Below are positions 1 to 11,639 of a DNA stretch of 64,000 bases, one piece after another; the first letter of the stretch is position 1; each line of letters begins with the position of its first letter. The notes under the pieces were generated by a model that saw nothing but the letters and a program-made list of their open reading frames with translations, did no database searches and had not been told where the DNA came from. Origin of the DNA: Megaustenia siamemsis (lineage: Eukaryota > Mollusca > Gastropoda > Stylommatophora > Ariophantidae); the NCBI GenBank assembly GCA_032433765.1, contig JAVIAB010000124.1, positions 73,953,746-74,017,745 on the forward strand. The letters run 5' to 3'. The position numbers and the translations under genes are program-made.

Positions 1-51
1 CGTGATTTCAGAGTTTGAACGTTAGAAAATTGTTAATTTATATTCATTGTT

Positions 52-165
52 GTTCAATCTGCACCATCAAAGCAAGAGACAGAAAGGAAGAGAGTGTATT
101 GGCGCTCCATGATGGCCAACCCTCGATGCCGAGACGGCACTCAATGATGATGATGTTGATGATGA
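52..165 (+). mobile_element. LINE C, 3'-end-only insertion
   Basis: A 114-bp copy of the extreme 3' end of LINE C. It matches the 3' ends of the longer copies near 8.0, 25.9, 38.4 and 41.0 kb and ends in an ATG/GAT microsatellite tail. Both sides carry the 10-bp direct repeat attcattgtt (42-51 and 166-175), a target-site duplication, so this is an independent, severely 5'-truncated retrotransposition event. Only the last coding codons and the tail are present. Confidence 0.8.
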
Positions 166-199
166 ATTCATTGTTTATTTCTCAAATTTCTGTCACATA

Positions 200-520
200 A
201 TGGCCATGCCCACTGCTGGTACTTCTTGCAATCAACCAAAACGATATAGTGTAGAACAGGCTATGTTCAAAACCTTGTTATTGAGTGATTCAGAAATAGA
301 GAATTCATTGTATTTAGACTCGGACAATAATTTTGTTCTTGTGATAGTGGTGATAGTCGTAATATTTGTAATAGTCATGCTTAAAAACAAAGGCTTAGGT
401 TTAGCTAGTGAATATCTCTATTCCAGCATTATCAGTGCCTCAGAGGAATCGAGTGATAGTGATTCTGATAACGAAATTGGTACTTTAGGGCACATCACAA
501 AAATGAGTCCAGTTGTGTAA
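200..520 (+). other. Unassigned short open frame, Ser/Asp/Glu-rich
   Basis: A 106-codon open frame starting MAMPTAGTS. It has two acidic serine-rich patches (around SDSEIENSLYLDSD and EESSDSDSDNE) around a Val/Ile-rich hydrophobic run. The acidic patches resemble the N-terminal region of piggyBac-type transposases, but no catalytic region follows and the hydrophobic run looks like the wrong frame over a GATAGTnnn repeat. I do not recognise it. It may be a decayed transposon fragment or chance. No splice-site pair makes it a credible exon of the spectrin-repeat gene. Confidence 0.2.
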
Positions 521-1147
521 AGAAAAATAATAAACTTGACTTTTAAATAATATTGTTGTGACGTAACATAAATTTGTCATAATTTTCATTCTGGGATCAT
601 TTACAAAAATGTGCATAATTTCGTTATTTGTGGACATAAATTCATAAAATAAACTGTATTTTGGGGGGATTTGGATTATGTTGTGTAATATTTCATGACA
701 AATGGATAGCAATACTTCTAACCAATGAAAAAGGTAAGTGAATTACAATATTTTGAATTAAAAATTAACTTCCTTGAATATTTTATATTTAAAAAATATA
801 TTTATTCCTCCAAATAATCACAAATCATAAATATATTGTTATTTTAATTTTCTGTATCCATTTCCCTTTCCAGTTATGTATAACACATACCACATTTATC
901 TAAATTATTGTGTGAAGTATTCAAATGCAAAAATGTATATGGTGAAATTTTTTGAAGCAGGAAAATTAATCTGATCCAAACCTAAAAATAACGTCTTTCC
1001 TGTTCTGGTCCTGAAAGAGTTAAGAATATTATTTCTCCGAATTATGCCTGGTTTTCTCTGAGTAGTAAATTTTACAAAAGTTCCATAATAACATAATTCA
1101 CAGTGAAGTATCATAATCTGTGATTAAATAAATGAAATTAAGAAGAA
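521..1147. other. Intronic sequence without recognisable feature
   Basis: AT-rich sequence with only short frames. The motif aaagagttaa near 1014 resembles the outer end of the MITE found near 12.1 and 40.1 kb, but there is no partner end. Confidence 0.5.
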
Positions 1148-4100
1148 AACAAATTGAGTTATTTGCGGGTCATCATCACTGTGCTCCGAACATGTCCATA
1201 GATGCTCAGATTCCCTCCTCAGCAAGTCTCACAGTGTCCAGTGACTGACGACTCCAATTCTGTATTGGTTGATTAGTCATCTTACACACCCACTAAGTTT
1301 CTCATTTCTGTCTGTGCCCCTCTTAACTCTCATCTCTTTCATCCGAAGGAGTGACATGGACTCATGGTTGTCGAAGTAGTTTGTCCTTCCCACTTCCCGG
1401 AGGGCATTGATGATGTCCGCCTGATCCATTGGTTGACCGTCCTCAACAATAGCACAACTAGCCAACCTGTCCGCTCTTTCATTTCCCCGTACTCCCGCAC
1501 GTACGTCCAGGGATGTAGACAAAGGTGGCCATATATATTTTTAACTGCTACAATGACTCTACCCATTGCATATGTCATGAGTCCGCCTCCACTTTTCATA
1601 TCATGCACATCAAATCACTCATTATACAGGCATGGGTGTAGTCTTGTGACTCTAACCATTTGAATGCCTTGGTCACTGCCATCACCTCCATCGTCATGCT
1701 ACTCGTGGTCATAAGGTATGCACCATTGTCTTCTTTGACTATTCTGCCTGCCGAGCGGGCTGTAAATGCCCATGCACTCCTTTCGTGTCGTTTTACGGAT
1801 CTGTATGTATAGATGACTGCATCTTTCTCATCGGTGTTATCCCAGATGAGACCATTGACCTCTGCATTGACCGTGACTGAGTTCTGTCCACCCTGTCCCT
1901 GGTCACCTCATCAGCTCCCATTCATACCACCGGTGTTTCCACATTAACAATATGATTGCTAAGGGAGAACCATGCAACTGATGCTTTATTAGGATTAACC
2001 AGTGCACCTCATATTCCACACCAGGAAGAGATGCAATCAAGTTCATTTTGCATTGTGGAGGCGATTTCACTTCTGTCTGTTCCCTGTCAATATACCAGAT
2101 TATCATCATCAAAAGTCATAGCTTTTCCCCTTCCATCCAGCTGTTGTTCTTTAATCATTATTATGTACACGTTACAATTCGCTTAAACAGACAGCTGACT
2201 TCATGAGAGAGTCTGGAATCCTACTCTGATTGAGTCTTGATCGCAGAGAGAGAGAGAGAGTACACGTTAAATAGAACTTATGTCAATGTTAAGCTTTGAA
2301 ATAGCCCTGGAAAAATGGATGTTGGCTCAGATAACCAATTTTCACATATGAGTATCAATTTTCTCTGAAACAGTACCTCAGCGATCCATCTGAGGAAGGG
2401 GTGCACCGCCAGCTTGAGGAGCATGTGTATGACCTACTCAAATGGTACTCTGTTGTATGCATCTTTAAAATCTAATGCAGTTGCACGTCTCCTCTCATCT
2501 GTGAAGCCTTTGAAGACGTCATAGGCGAAGACTGCCACATTGAGCCATGTCTCTTTGTTTTATCTATAGCTTCAGAGTGTGGGTGAGAATGCGTGTTTCT
2601 GTTCAAGGTGACAGGTGAGGACATGGGCAACTATTTTCTCCAGTAGCTTGCTCGCCGTGTTCTGCATCATGATGATTCTATAGGCACTGATCTGAGAATG
2701 GTCCTTGTTTGGCTTCGGTAGTGGTAGTAAGTAGCTGTGTAGCCACTCCTCCTTAATCTGGCCACTCTGAATGCTGGTATTAAACTCTTTCTTTGGCCAG
2801 ATTTTGCAAGTCGTTGGCTAAATCGCCTGTCATTGTACCAAACACCATCTGGACCAGGAGCAGTGTTGTGTGACCGTTTATGTGTTGTGCGAATGGTAAC
2901 GGTTGTGATTGTGAGATCTTCTCCTCTAAGCACTACATCCTCACACACTTCTGAAAGGGACCCCTGTTTCCTCATTCTTACAGCCTCATTTCTTTGGTCA
3001 GTCTGCTCAATGTAGCGGGCAAGGAGTGCCTTTCCTTTGTTCTCATCAGATTTGTGCCATATATGGCCTGTGCTCTGAAAGTCTGGTATGCCTTTGTGTC
3101 ATGTTGTGCCATTCATGCTCTGATGCAGGCTCCATAATGTGGCTAGTGATTTTTCTGAGCACACTTTTTTTTTAAAAAAAATCATCCCTTTCGGCATCCT
3201 TATCTTCCTAAGCGCATAGTTTAAAGTGTATAATTTTTTGGTCAACCTCTTCTTTAGGACACTTCAAGAGCTCAGGTTGTGTTCTTCCATTCCTTGTGGC
3301 TTTCTGCCATGCCTTGGCTGTTTGTCTCTTGTTTCGCCAAGGTTCCTCGACTTCTGCGTTCCACTAGGGCGGCTACGTCCATCTCTCCTGCCTCCTGCGA
3401 GGGGCCCCCTGTATCTTATGTTTGAATTTGCTAATGATGTCCTCGTTTGTGTTCTGATAGTGGAATGTGTTGAGCTTGCTTTTCTGCTTCTATTTCTGCC
3501 TTTCTCAATTAGGACACATGGATAGTGATCACTTCTGTGAAATTCCAGTTCACTCCACCTGCAAACCAGTGAGAAGGCGGAAGGCACCAGTGCCAGTTCT
3601 AGGACACTATCATAATCCCCTGTTCAAGTGGCTAATCTGGTTGCCCTTCCATGATTTAAAGACACTAAATCGACGGACACCAGTGCGTTCTTTAGGTCTT
3701 CTCCTTGCTTGTTGGTTATGACATTATCCCACTGGTTTCCTCTAGCAATAAAATCTCAGTAGAAAATGATGTTCTCCTCAAACGCGAAGAGATTCTGCCA
3801 TTATTGTGTGTCCACTTTCCCATTACAGGCATACACATTTACAACCATGAAAGGAACTGGGCTCTGCACCATAATCGCATGTACCTGCAATTCTGCATTG
3901 TCCCACGCAGACATATCAACCTCAGCTTCCACCATGTTGTTTCGCTGAATGGCCTCTGCAAGGTGTCTTCTATTGTAGAAACAATGAAATCCTGGGTCAC
4001 TTACTGTCCTACCACCAAGAAGTGTTTCTTGCAAAATCATTATATCGGCGCCGCACAGTAGCTTATCAAGAATGGGCCATTGTTGATTTATGGATGCTTA

Positions 4101-4480
4101 ATTCCAATATGTAATGCGCACATTCTTTAGGCCTAGCCTTTCACACTTCAACAATTTCATACCACCTCTTTTACCTTTTCTAGTTTTCCTCATTCGTTGT
4201 TGTCTTTTGGGCTTCATCTGAATATTTACTGTCATCATGATTGATTTGGTCACTGAATGTCGATGCTGTGGATGGTCTAGACTCAGATTCTCTCACTCAG
4301 TCATATGGTCCAGAACCCGTTTCCACATTATAGACTGGCCAACCCAGTCAGTTAGCTTTACGGCACCTGGAGACACCGTGAGCGTTTGATTTTCGTCGTT
4401 TAGAAGCTTTAAGAAATAAAATTATGCTTTATTAACAACGGACTGGTAAAAATACACCGCCATCTTGGACGCACCAAAAA
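1148..4480 (-). mobile_element. LINE F, near-full-length, decayed (EN-RT-RNase H)
   Basis: Read on the minus strand, this carries in order: a leader (about 4400-4100); an endonuclease-like region (about 4080-3560, with MILQETLLGG and a degraded version of the GDFNARGNQW motif of the 21.7-kb copy); a linker (3550-2900); reverse transcriptase (about 2900-2350); RNase H (about 1850-1640); and a short Cys-containing C-terminus ending like CSECNDDDPQITQ. All regions are broken by stops and frameshifts. In the RNase H start motif IYTDGS the aspartate codon reads Tyr (IYTYRS, near 1800-1820), so this domain could not be catalytic. The order matches I/Jockey-type LINEs with RNase H. The 3' terminus, caaataactcaa, is shared with the copies at 24.7 and 50.65 kb. 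An (AG)n run at 2245-2260 lies inside. Confidence 0.7.
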
Positions 4481-4879
4481 ATGTGATCCCAATAAAAATT
4501 ATATTAGGCTACAATTAACATTTTCATTCCTAAAAAATAGTTATTACTACCCTTGACTATAAAATAAAACACAACATACCAGCTTTAAAAAACTAATTAA
4601 AAAATAATGGTTGCGATCAATAAACTAAAAAAAAATGATTTAAAATGAGAATTGCATAGATTTATAAAAGCCTAGACTTATTACAATTAGTTGAACAACA
4701 AAAAAAAAACCACATTTGTGCAAAGAAAAGTCAGGTACTGACGTTTAATTTATAATCCGTAACACTTGTTGAAAATGTTGAAAAAGCTCACACGCATGAA
4801 ATCAAATCATGATTAAACTATCATTTCTAAATTGAATAAAACCTATTTTTAAATTACTTTCCACATTAGTAGTAGCCTC
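4481..4879. other. AT-rich intronic sequence
   Basis: Contains A-runs and no coding or repeat signal I can assign. Confidence 0.5.
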
Positions 4880-5820
4880 CATCAGCCTTAGTTGACTATA
4901 GATTTTTTAGCGTCCCTAAAAATGTTATTTTTTCTTTTCTTTCCTTTTGCCATGTATTCTTTTTTTCTATGAATCTGTCTGCTTCTTGTTTGAGGTGGGC
5001 CTTTAGAATGTTTTTCCAAAGATTGCGGTCTGCAGCTATTTCTTTTCAGGCTGCAGAGTTTATGTTTAGAGTCTTCATGTCGCGTCTACACACGTCTACA
5101 AATCAAAGTTTTGGGCACCCCTTAGACCTTTTACCATCTGCCATTTGTTCATAGAGTATACCTTTTGGTATGCGGCCATCTTTCATATGGTGTATGTGGC
5201 AAAGACAGCATAACTTATGTTGTTTGACTAGCGTGTAGATGTTCGGGAGACCTTGGCGAGTCATCACCTCCACGTTTGTCACTTTATCCTTCCAGGTGAT
5301 ACCAAGAATACGGCACAAACATCGCATATGGAATGCATTTAGCCTTCTCTTCTGCTTTGCATAGGTTGTTCAAGATTTGCTGCCATTCAGGAGGATACTA
5401 ATTATGCAGGCATTGTTAACTGCAGCCTTTGTTTTAATTGTCAATTTGCTGTTTTGTCAGACACACCTAGAAAGACGGGTGAAGGTGGTAGCAGCTTTAC
5501 CAATGTGGGTGTCATTTTCTGTATCTAAAGATAGTTTCTAATTGATGATGGACCCCGAGTTGTTATACTACCTCACGACATCAAGTTAATAGTTGTCGAT
5601 AGAGATTGCAGGTATTGCTTTGACATCCTGACCGAGTATGTTAGTTTTCTGCAATCTTATTGTTAGACCAAAGTCTCTGCAGGCATGCATAAAGTGATTT
5701 ACCATGCTCTGGAGTTCTTTCTGACTTTGCATGACAAGTGCAGCGTCGTCAGCAAATAACAGGTCTCTCACAGAAATAATTGGACCTTGTCTTTAGTCCT
5801 GCGAGATTGAATATAATCCA
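4880..5820 (-). mobile_element. RTE-type LINE (H-like), RT to C-terminus, decayed
   Basis: The minus-strand frames give the end of an RTE reverse transcriptase. LLFADDAALVMQSQKELQSM (about 5770-5700) holds the FADD catalytic motif. It is followed by GLTIRLQKTNILGQD and, after a frameshift, by the C-terminal signature MRCLCRILGITWKDKVTNVE and DGRIPKGILYEQM (5327-5150). This is the same lineage as the large H element at 59.2 kb. The 5' half is absent and the region between the two frames is shifted and partly missing. Confidence 0.75.
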
Positions 5821-6730
5821 CAAAATCTAGTAGAAAATCATCAAAATCCAAAGACCTATTTTCATCATGGAAACTAAAAAAATTCAACAAGAAAATCTGT
5901 GCTATTCAATTAAGACAACAATTTTCAAACATAAATTTGGAAATTTAGAATTCATCATTTGCAGTTAACAAAGAAGGAAATGTCAGAAAATTTAGTGTCT
6001 TTCACACTGAAGAAGTCCTGACAACCGGTGTCATGTATTGCAATGGTGGAATATTATGCATTAGAAAGTAACCTGTTGTTAATCTTCTTAAAAGATACAA
6101 TTGACACATTTACTCTTGGGTAAGTATTCTAGTTTGTTTTGTTGACATGCAGAGACAAAGGAGCAAGGATGTTGCTATATTTTTCATTGATGATGATCTG
6201 GCTCAAATGTTATTAAAACATATATGATAGAAAGTAAAGGTTTACAATTTTTAGCACTGTCAAATGTGATCATATCTAATTTCTTAATTTTTCATTATAA
6301 TTTTATATTATTTTATATAGTTTTACAAAGATTCTAAATAAAAATATTCTCATACATTTGGAAAATTAGATATTACTATAAGGAAATCAATTGTGGAAGA
6401 CATGATTAGTATGCAATAACTTGTGTATTTTATGTGATAGCACATGGAAATCTACTTTATTGTTATGATTGTCACTAAGTAAAGAGAGATTTAATGACAG
6501 CATGGATTGTGGTAAATTGGGATTGTAATATTGAATTATTGATTTTAGTTATTAGCTTTGGTATTTTTTTTTAAAGAATTTAATCTGTGTAAGCTACTGT
6601 CTTGCTATTCATGAGTGCCTTTCTAAGTAGAAAAATGATGCAGTTGATAAATTTCTGCAGTTATTATGTCTTATGATTGAAAGCTTCAATAACTTGTATT
6701 TGATAGTCAATAATGGATTGTTTTCTTAAG
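5821..6730. other. Unique intronic sequence upstream of the first exon
   Basis: No element family or exon-like frame is recognised. The last bases, ttttcttaag, form the splice acceptor of the exon at 6731. Confidence 0.5.
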
Positions 6731-6839
6731 GTTTGGCAGTTGTGTTCAGTGGGTCCAAAATGTTGAGAAACTTCTTGAGAGTTTGCACAAAGAGGGTTTG
6801 ACTGGTGATGAGTACAAGGAATTGCAACCAAAGTTCCAG
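6731..6839 (+). CDS. Exon 1 of window: spectrin-repeat protein
   Basis: This 109-bp exon has the acceptor ttttcttaag before it and the donor cag/gtgggc after it. The first base completes a split codon and 36 codons follow, ending in phase 0. The residues VQWVQNVEKLLESLHKEG are a typical spectrin helix A with its conserved Trp. The exon runs on in frame into 12872-13192, which supplies helices B and C. The incoming phase (2) equals the outgoing phase of the last exon in the window (55797-55936), as expected for a repeat-built gene. The role inferred is part of a long rod linking membrane or nuclear envelope to cytoskeleton. The family is probably nesprin-like, with a spectraplakin not excluded. 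Earlier exons lie outside the window. Confidence 0.8.
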
Positions 6840-7261
6840 GTGGGCATAGACTAAATTTTACATTTTTTCAAATAAGTGTTTTTAAAAATATCCTACCTTC
6901 CCTATAATTTTTAGGCGAACTTGTACACCGAACAACTAATAAAAATGGAAAAAAAAACGTACATGGCAATTTAAAGTGTTAATTTATAATAATAAACATT
7001 ATTAATAATATTAAATGTTAATAATAATTAATAGTTCCTGCATGACGTTCTGATGGACACAAAGATTTCTTCCAGATTTCGCAGTTTGAGTTATGTTATG
7101 TTTATATTAGTGTTAAATTAAAAAAATTTTGTGAACAAAAAAATATTATCCACTAAATTGAAACATTTAAAAATGCAGAGCTATTGACAGAAGCGATCAA
7201 TTTGACTAACAATTAATGTTAATATGGCTGGCGCCTTGAAACTAATTTTATACATGAATGA
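6840..7261. other. Intron 1, start, no feature
   Basis: AT-rich sequence after the donor site, with TTA/ATT-rich runs near 6980-7030 and no recognised element. Confidence 0.5.
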
Positions 7262-7660
7262 TGTGTTTATATGGTTATGGAAGGTTCAGGTATCACTGCA
7301 GACACATTAAAATCCATAATTGCTCAACCGCCCGTGCTAGTGGAATCATCCAAATTAATATCTCATCTCACAAAAAAGAAAGGTAGTTGCAGTCCCCATC
7401 ATAGCAGTCTCAGCACATGACAAAAGACATAAGCTGAAACCTCATAGAAAGTGAACACAGCCATCTGTTCCCCATCATATGATATCATCATTCATCGTAA
7501 GCAATTGGAATATCGAACATGATCAAAACGGATGAAACGCACAGCTCACGGTGTGCACAGAGCACTTAACTCAGTAGCTCTGGCAGCAAGCTGGACTTAG
7601 TATATGAGGAAACTGCAACAAGGAACACTTTTCAGACACAGCCTTTAACAGTTCCTAAAT
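7262..7660 (+). repeat. Unknown interspersed repeat R1, copy 1
   Basis: About 390 bp shared with 20866-21440 and 37612-38030, and in reverse with 28545-28792. The common core begins near ggttatggaagg, includes attgctcaaccgcccgtgc and ends near ggaacacttttca. No coding potential, tRNA head or convincing terminal repeats are visible. The class is unknown (an old DNA transposon, a non-coding LINE or LTR part, or a SINE-like element). Confidence 0.7.
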
Positions 7661-7682
7661 AATTTTATTTGAAGTATTTACA

Positions 7683-8003
7683 AGACACTTGGATCAAGTT
7701 GGTGGACCTTGATTTTGTGGACGACATAGTTTTTATCAATAGCAATGTGAACTTGATACAATAAAAAACAAATGAAATGTCATCAGTGGCTGGGAAAATT
7801 GGAATTTAGATCAAAAAGAAAAGAAAGGACAAAGGTAATGAAAAATCAAATTTTCCCAGAAGAAAAAATATACCTTGGAGGAAAAACAGTTCAAAAAGTA
7901 GATCACTTTGTATATCTTGGAGGCTGCATAGATCAAGAAGGAGACACAAGGAAAGAAATTAGAATCAGAATAGCAAAGGCAGCAATGACTTTCAGAAACC
8001 TTT
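7683..8003 (+). mobile_element. LINE B fragment (post-RT region)
   Basis: The plus frame gives IYLGGKTVQKVDHFVYLGG followed by DQEGDTRKEIRIRIAKAAM, the thumb region of the RTE-like LINE B (compare the minus-strand copy near 19.8 kb). It stops abruptly at the CAT-repeat tail of the oppositely oriented LINE C that follows. The apparent poly-His end of this frame is only the (CAT)n tail. Confidence 0.75.
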
Positions 8004-8590
8004 ATCATCATCATCATCATTGAATGCCATCTCCGCAACGAAGGTTGGCTACCATGGATCACCATTCTACTCTGTTTCTTGCTTTGATGGTGCAGGCTGT
8101 CATAGGTTGCCTTGTCCATCTTTTGATGTTACTCGTCCATGTTAGTCTTGGTCTGCCTCTGCCTCTTTTACCTTGTATTTTTCCTTCCAATATTACTTTT
8201 AGTAGGCTGTTGTGTCTTTTAACATGCTCCAAAAATTTCATTTGTCTTGTCTTAATTGTATTTAGTAGTTCTCTTTTTATTTTCAGTTGTTTTAAAACTT
8301 CATCGTTTGTTTTCTTTTCTTTCCATCCAATTCTACCTATTCTTCTATAAATCCACATTTCAAAGGCTTCAATTTTCTGTTCTGTTTTCTTGTCTAATGT
8401 CCATGTTTGTGCACCATACAGGAATATTGAGAAGATGTAACATTTTGCCATTCTTAGTTTCAGCCCTGTTGATATTTGTTTTGTTGTTAGTATATTTTTC
8501 ATGGCATTAAAATTACTTTTTGCCATACCTATTCTTTTGTTTATTTCAATTTTACATTTTCCATCATTGGTTATTATCTTTGGACATTAG
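8004..8590 (-). mobile_element. LINE C, 5'-truncated 3' end
   Basis: The minus-strand frame 8526-8059 is open for 155 codons. It holds the C-terminal signature ILTTKQISTGLKLRMAKCYI, GAQTWTLDKKTEQKIEAFEM and RGRGRPRLTW, and the copy ends in a (CAT)n tail at 8004-8022. It is close in sequence to the copy at 41.0 kb. It landed in LINE B. The target duplication is unclear. Confidence 0.8.
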
Positions 8591-9000
8591 AGAGTCTAGA
8601 ATTTCTACCCAATATGGCATCTTCAAGCTTGAAAGAACAATAAATAGATAGACTTTATCTTTTATAGTATCCATCATTTATTTTGCCTGCTTTTAATAAT
8701 TGCCTTAAGCTTTTATTTCGCTCCATTTCAGTTACTACAAATTCAGTAATTGTATAAGATAAATTTAAACATTTCTTTTTTTCATTTCAATTGAAAGATA
8801 TAATTTTACAATAATCATTCGTGGTGTCAATCAGTTTCTTAACCAAGATTGAACAACTCACCCAGAGCAGAGCAGTGTGGTAAGACACAAAGCAGATTCT
8901 GTGCAAGGTCTGACAGTTGAAAGATTGTCAGATAAGAGTCTAGAATTTCTGCATCTATATGCCGTCTTTGACTCGAAATGACAATAGATAGATAGATTTA
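8591..9000 (+). repeat. Two short (GATA)n-tailed 3'-end remnants
   Basis: Two stretches, about 8595-8660 and 8937-9000, each contain a degraded form of the LINE F2/B terminal module: gagtctagaatttct, a gccatctt-like box, cttgaaag or ctcgaaat, then caataGATAGATA. They are probably remnants of very short GATA-tailed retrocopies. The sequence between them is featureless. Confidence 0.55.
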
Positions 9001-9239
9001 CAAGATTCCTTAAAAAATCATGGAATTGCATTTTGTGTACTTTTCAAAATAAAAGAAGCTTACATGCAAGCTATCTTCAGTTAATTTAATGTAGAATGAC
9101 TCTTACACTGTATCTTTGTGTGAAAATTGTCCTTAAATTTTCTGACCACTGGTGTAAAAAACAGCTCATCTGTAACAAAAAAAAAGCATACATTTTGATA
9201 GTTTCTTAAATTTTTACTTGTATCATAGTTAGATAAACT

Positions 9240-9360
9240 TTTTTATCTGTATCCTGATTTTCCCACAGAAGAGGCTTTTTTAAAAAATTCTCTTGTTGTC
9301 TCATCTCAGCACATCCAACATATGTCCATCTTTTTTCCTTAATTGCAGATGAGATTTTTG
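9240..9360 (-). mobile_element. LINE B/D-like fragment
   Basis: The minus strand encodes SSAIKEKRWTYVGCAEMRQQ, followed after a gap by KPLLWEN. These correspond to SVIKKRRWSYVGHVMRRDN and QALIWE of LINE B at 16.4 kb. Short and strongly diverged. Confidence 0.55.
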
Positions 9361-9369
9361 GTCTTCGCA

Positions 9370-10980
9370 CTCCATGCCAGGCTGCTCTTACTCCCTCCAC
9401 CTGTCCCCCCTTGGACAGGGTAGTGCTTGCTCTCACCCATCACCCTTACCATTACACGGTGATCAGAATTATTCACCGCTACTTCACCTTTCTCCACTCC
9501 GACCCCCACATTAGTAGCCTTTAAGTGTGATCATAAACTCCATGACATGCTTGTCAGAAGCCGCCTACCTGCCTCCCTTCAGAGTCATTGGGGTACAATC
9601 TGTTGTAACCGAATTCTATGTAAAACTTTTAACCACGTCCTCTGGATGGATATAGTTCTCTTCCCTAATGTTCCTTTTGAGATCAGAGGGATTCACTTGC
9701 ACATCGCGTAACATTATATATGCCATATGTAAGTGATGCAAGTTGACCTACATAGGCGAATCAGGATGCCGTCTCGGGGTAGATGTCGGGAACATCTATA
9801 TGACATCACTCGGGATACAGGCATCCCTGTGGTATCCCACTTCAACTCTCAGGGCCATCAGGGTAAGGCGGTTGTCCTAGTTACTGGCCTGATGTCATGT
9901 TCCTCTGACAGCCACAGCCAATTCACTTTAGAGAATCGTCTGATCGCTCGGATGAGTTGCCTCATCCCACAGGGCATCAATGTATCCCTGTCTCATGGGT
10001 AACACTTCTCCTCTTCCCCTCTCTCTTTTCTTTCTTACACTCCCTTCTCCACTCTGTTTCTCCCTTCCCTGCTCTGGTTTTGGCATTCTAATGGCAATTT
10101 TCTATTTCTGCACTACATATCTTGACTAACCTTTATCACATCTTACTTACTGCGATGCTATCTACGGTATGTCTTGCTGGTTCACTCACTTTAACACTCC
10201 TCCAAATTTCTTATCAGCACCTGTCCTACATTATGCCATACTTATCAAGAGAGTATCCGGAGATTTGATGCTGAGTCTGTTTTCTTTCACACTCTCAGAA
10301 ATCCCAACATTTTTCTCAATCCCCAGCTCTGGTTTTGGCCCCCTCTGGCAATTTTCCGTGTCTGTATTACATATCTTGATTATCCTTTATCACATCTTAC
10401 TTATCGCTACGTTGTTTGCAGTATGTCTCTCTGGTTCATTTGCTTTGATACTCCTCTGTATTCCTTATCAGTACATGTCCTGCATTACGCCATACCTATC
10501 ACGATAGTGCCCAGAGATTGTCTGCCGAGTTGGATTTCGTTCACACTCTCAGCAATTAGGAGTCCTTATCTATGTCTTGCTTGACTGCCTTACTGCGTGT
10601 CTGACCTCCGGTCTCACCACATGACCGACTGTCTAACTGGCATTTGTTAACCTTCCATCAGTGTGAGCGTGACAGATTTTACCAGCTAAGTTGATTTTTA
10701 TATATAATAATTTTTTACTTATGCTTTTATATTTTCACATTTTACCTATCCTCCAACATGTAGCACATCTCTCTTTCGTATCACCATCTCATCTCTTATC
10801 CCTCTTTCCACTTCTCCATCACTTACCAGTCCTTATCATCCTAGATGAAGTAGCATTTATCTGTGGCTCATCGTTTGTTATTGTTGTCCTCGTTCCCTGA
10901 AGAAGGTTGCATGAAGGCTGAAATGTTAGTATTTTGTTGTGTTCCATTTTTGTAAAGTTGTCACCATACTTTGTAGGAGT
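9370..10980 (+). mobile_element. Penelope-like element, C-terminal GIY-YIG end and 3' region
   Basis: Frames from about 9490 give HKLHDMLVRSRLPAS, then a degraded spacer, then NIIYAICK, an in-frame TGA (9734-9736), and CKLTYIGESGCRLG (about 9737-9778). This is the GIY-YIG nuclease motif in the Cys-flanked arrangement typical of Penelope-like elements. After a 1-base frameshift the frame 9733-10002 continues CREHLYDITRDTG, VVSHFNSQGHQG and LENRLIARM to the natural C-terminus. A pyrimidine-rich 3' region with a 255-bp tandem duplication and a ctgaagaagg...ggctgaaatg motif follows. The family encodes an RT plus a GIY-YIG endonuclease that copies itself into new sites. Here the RT core is missing and the nuclease is broken. 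Confidence 0.75.
10071..10558 (+). repeat. Tandem duplication, about 255-bp unit, in the Penelope-like 3' region
   Basis: Two head-to-tail units begin at 10071 and 10326 with gctctggttttgg. They share cacatcttactta, ctggttca and catgtccta/catgtcctg blocks and end with cacactctcag. Penelope-like elements often have direct partial duplications (pseudo-LTRs), so this may be structural rather than accidental. Confidence 0.7.
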
Positions 10981-11039
10981 GTATATTACATCCCGCTACT
11001 AGCTCCTTGCTACCAGCTTTACCACAGCACTTATTTATT

Positions 11040-11215
11040 TGCCCATTTCCTATTATCTACAGCATCTTTTATACTGTTCAGCATGATTTTACAGAAAGCC
11101 TTGGGGGCAACTGATAAAAGTGTAATTCCTCTCCAGTTATTCCAGTCTTTCAGATTGCCTTTTTTAGGTAGTTTGATAATGGTATTTTCTTCAGGTTTGT
11201 AAAAACTTTTTGTAA
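11040..11215 (-). mobile_element. RTE-like RT fragment
   Basis: The minus strand encodes NTIIKLPKKGNLKDW, then NNWRGITLLSVAPKAFCKIM, the conserved region just before the RT palm in RTE elements. It resembles the upstream part of LINE B near 20.47 kb. Nothing complete is present. Confidence 0.65.
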
Positions 11216-11639
11216 AAACTTGTAAAAAATTTCTGTTATAGTGATTTTTTTTAAAATATTGATGTACAAAGCTCTGGTGTTAAAGCAGGCCACTAAAAAT
11301 GTCTGTATTTTCCCATTGTGTTAACCTAGCCTTCCGGCTTTTTCTCATTGGCCTCTATTTTTTCCTACACTGGCCCTAAGTCCACCTTTTCCAGCCAATC
11401 CCACATCATCTAACCCAACTAATCACATCATTGTCTCCACATTAAGACAACTCACTCTAGAGTTTATCCTCATTCACTTATCACACAAGACCTTTCCCCA
11501 AACTCCACTAATTAACGTTAACTATCTCGTGCTATTCTCTCCACTCATGGTGGTTCTCAAATCTCTCATTACCTACCATGGTTCTCCTATTATTTACCTC
11601 TATCCAACTACATCTATTTCCTTACATCCCTACACCTCC

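Noticed and set aside
200..520. piggyBac transposase source for the TTAA MITEs
   Set aside because: Only an acidic N-terminal-like stretch is seen, no catalytic Asp region and no matching termini nearby.
7988..8025. Poly-histidine end of a plus-strand frame
   Set aside because: It is the (CAT)n tail of LINE C read in frame; similar His, Ser or Met runs at 13.98, 14.54, 41.0 and 61.9 kb have the same cause.
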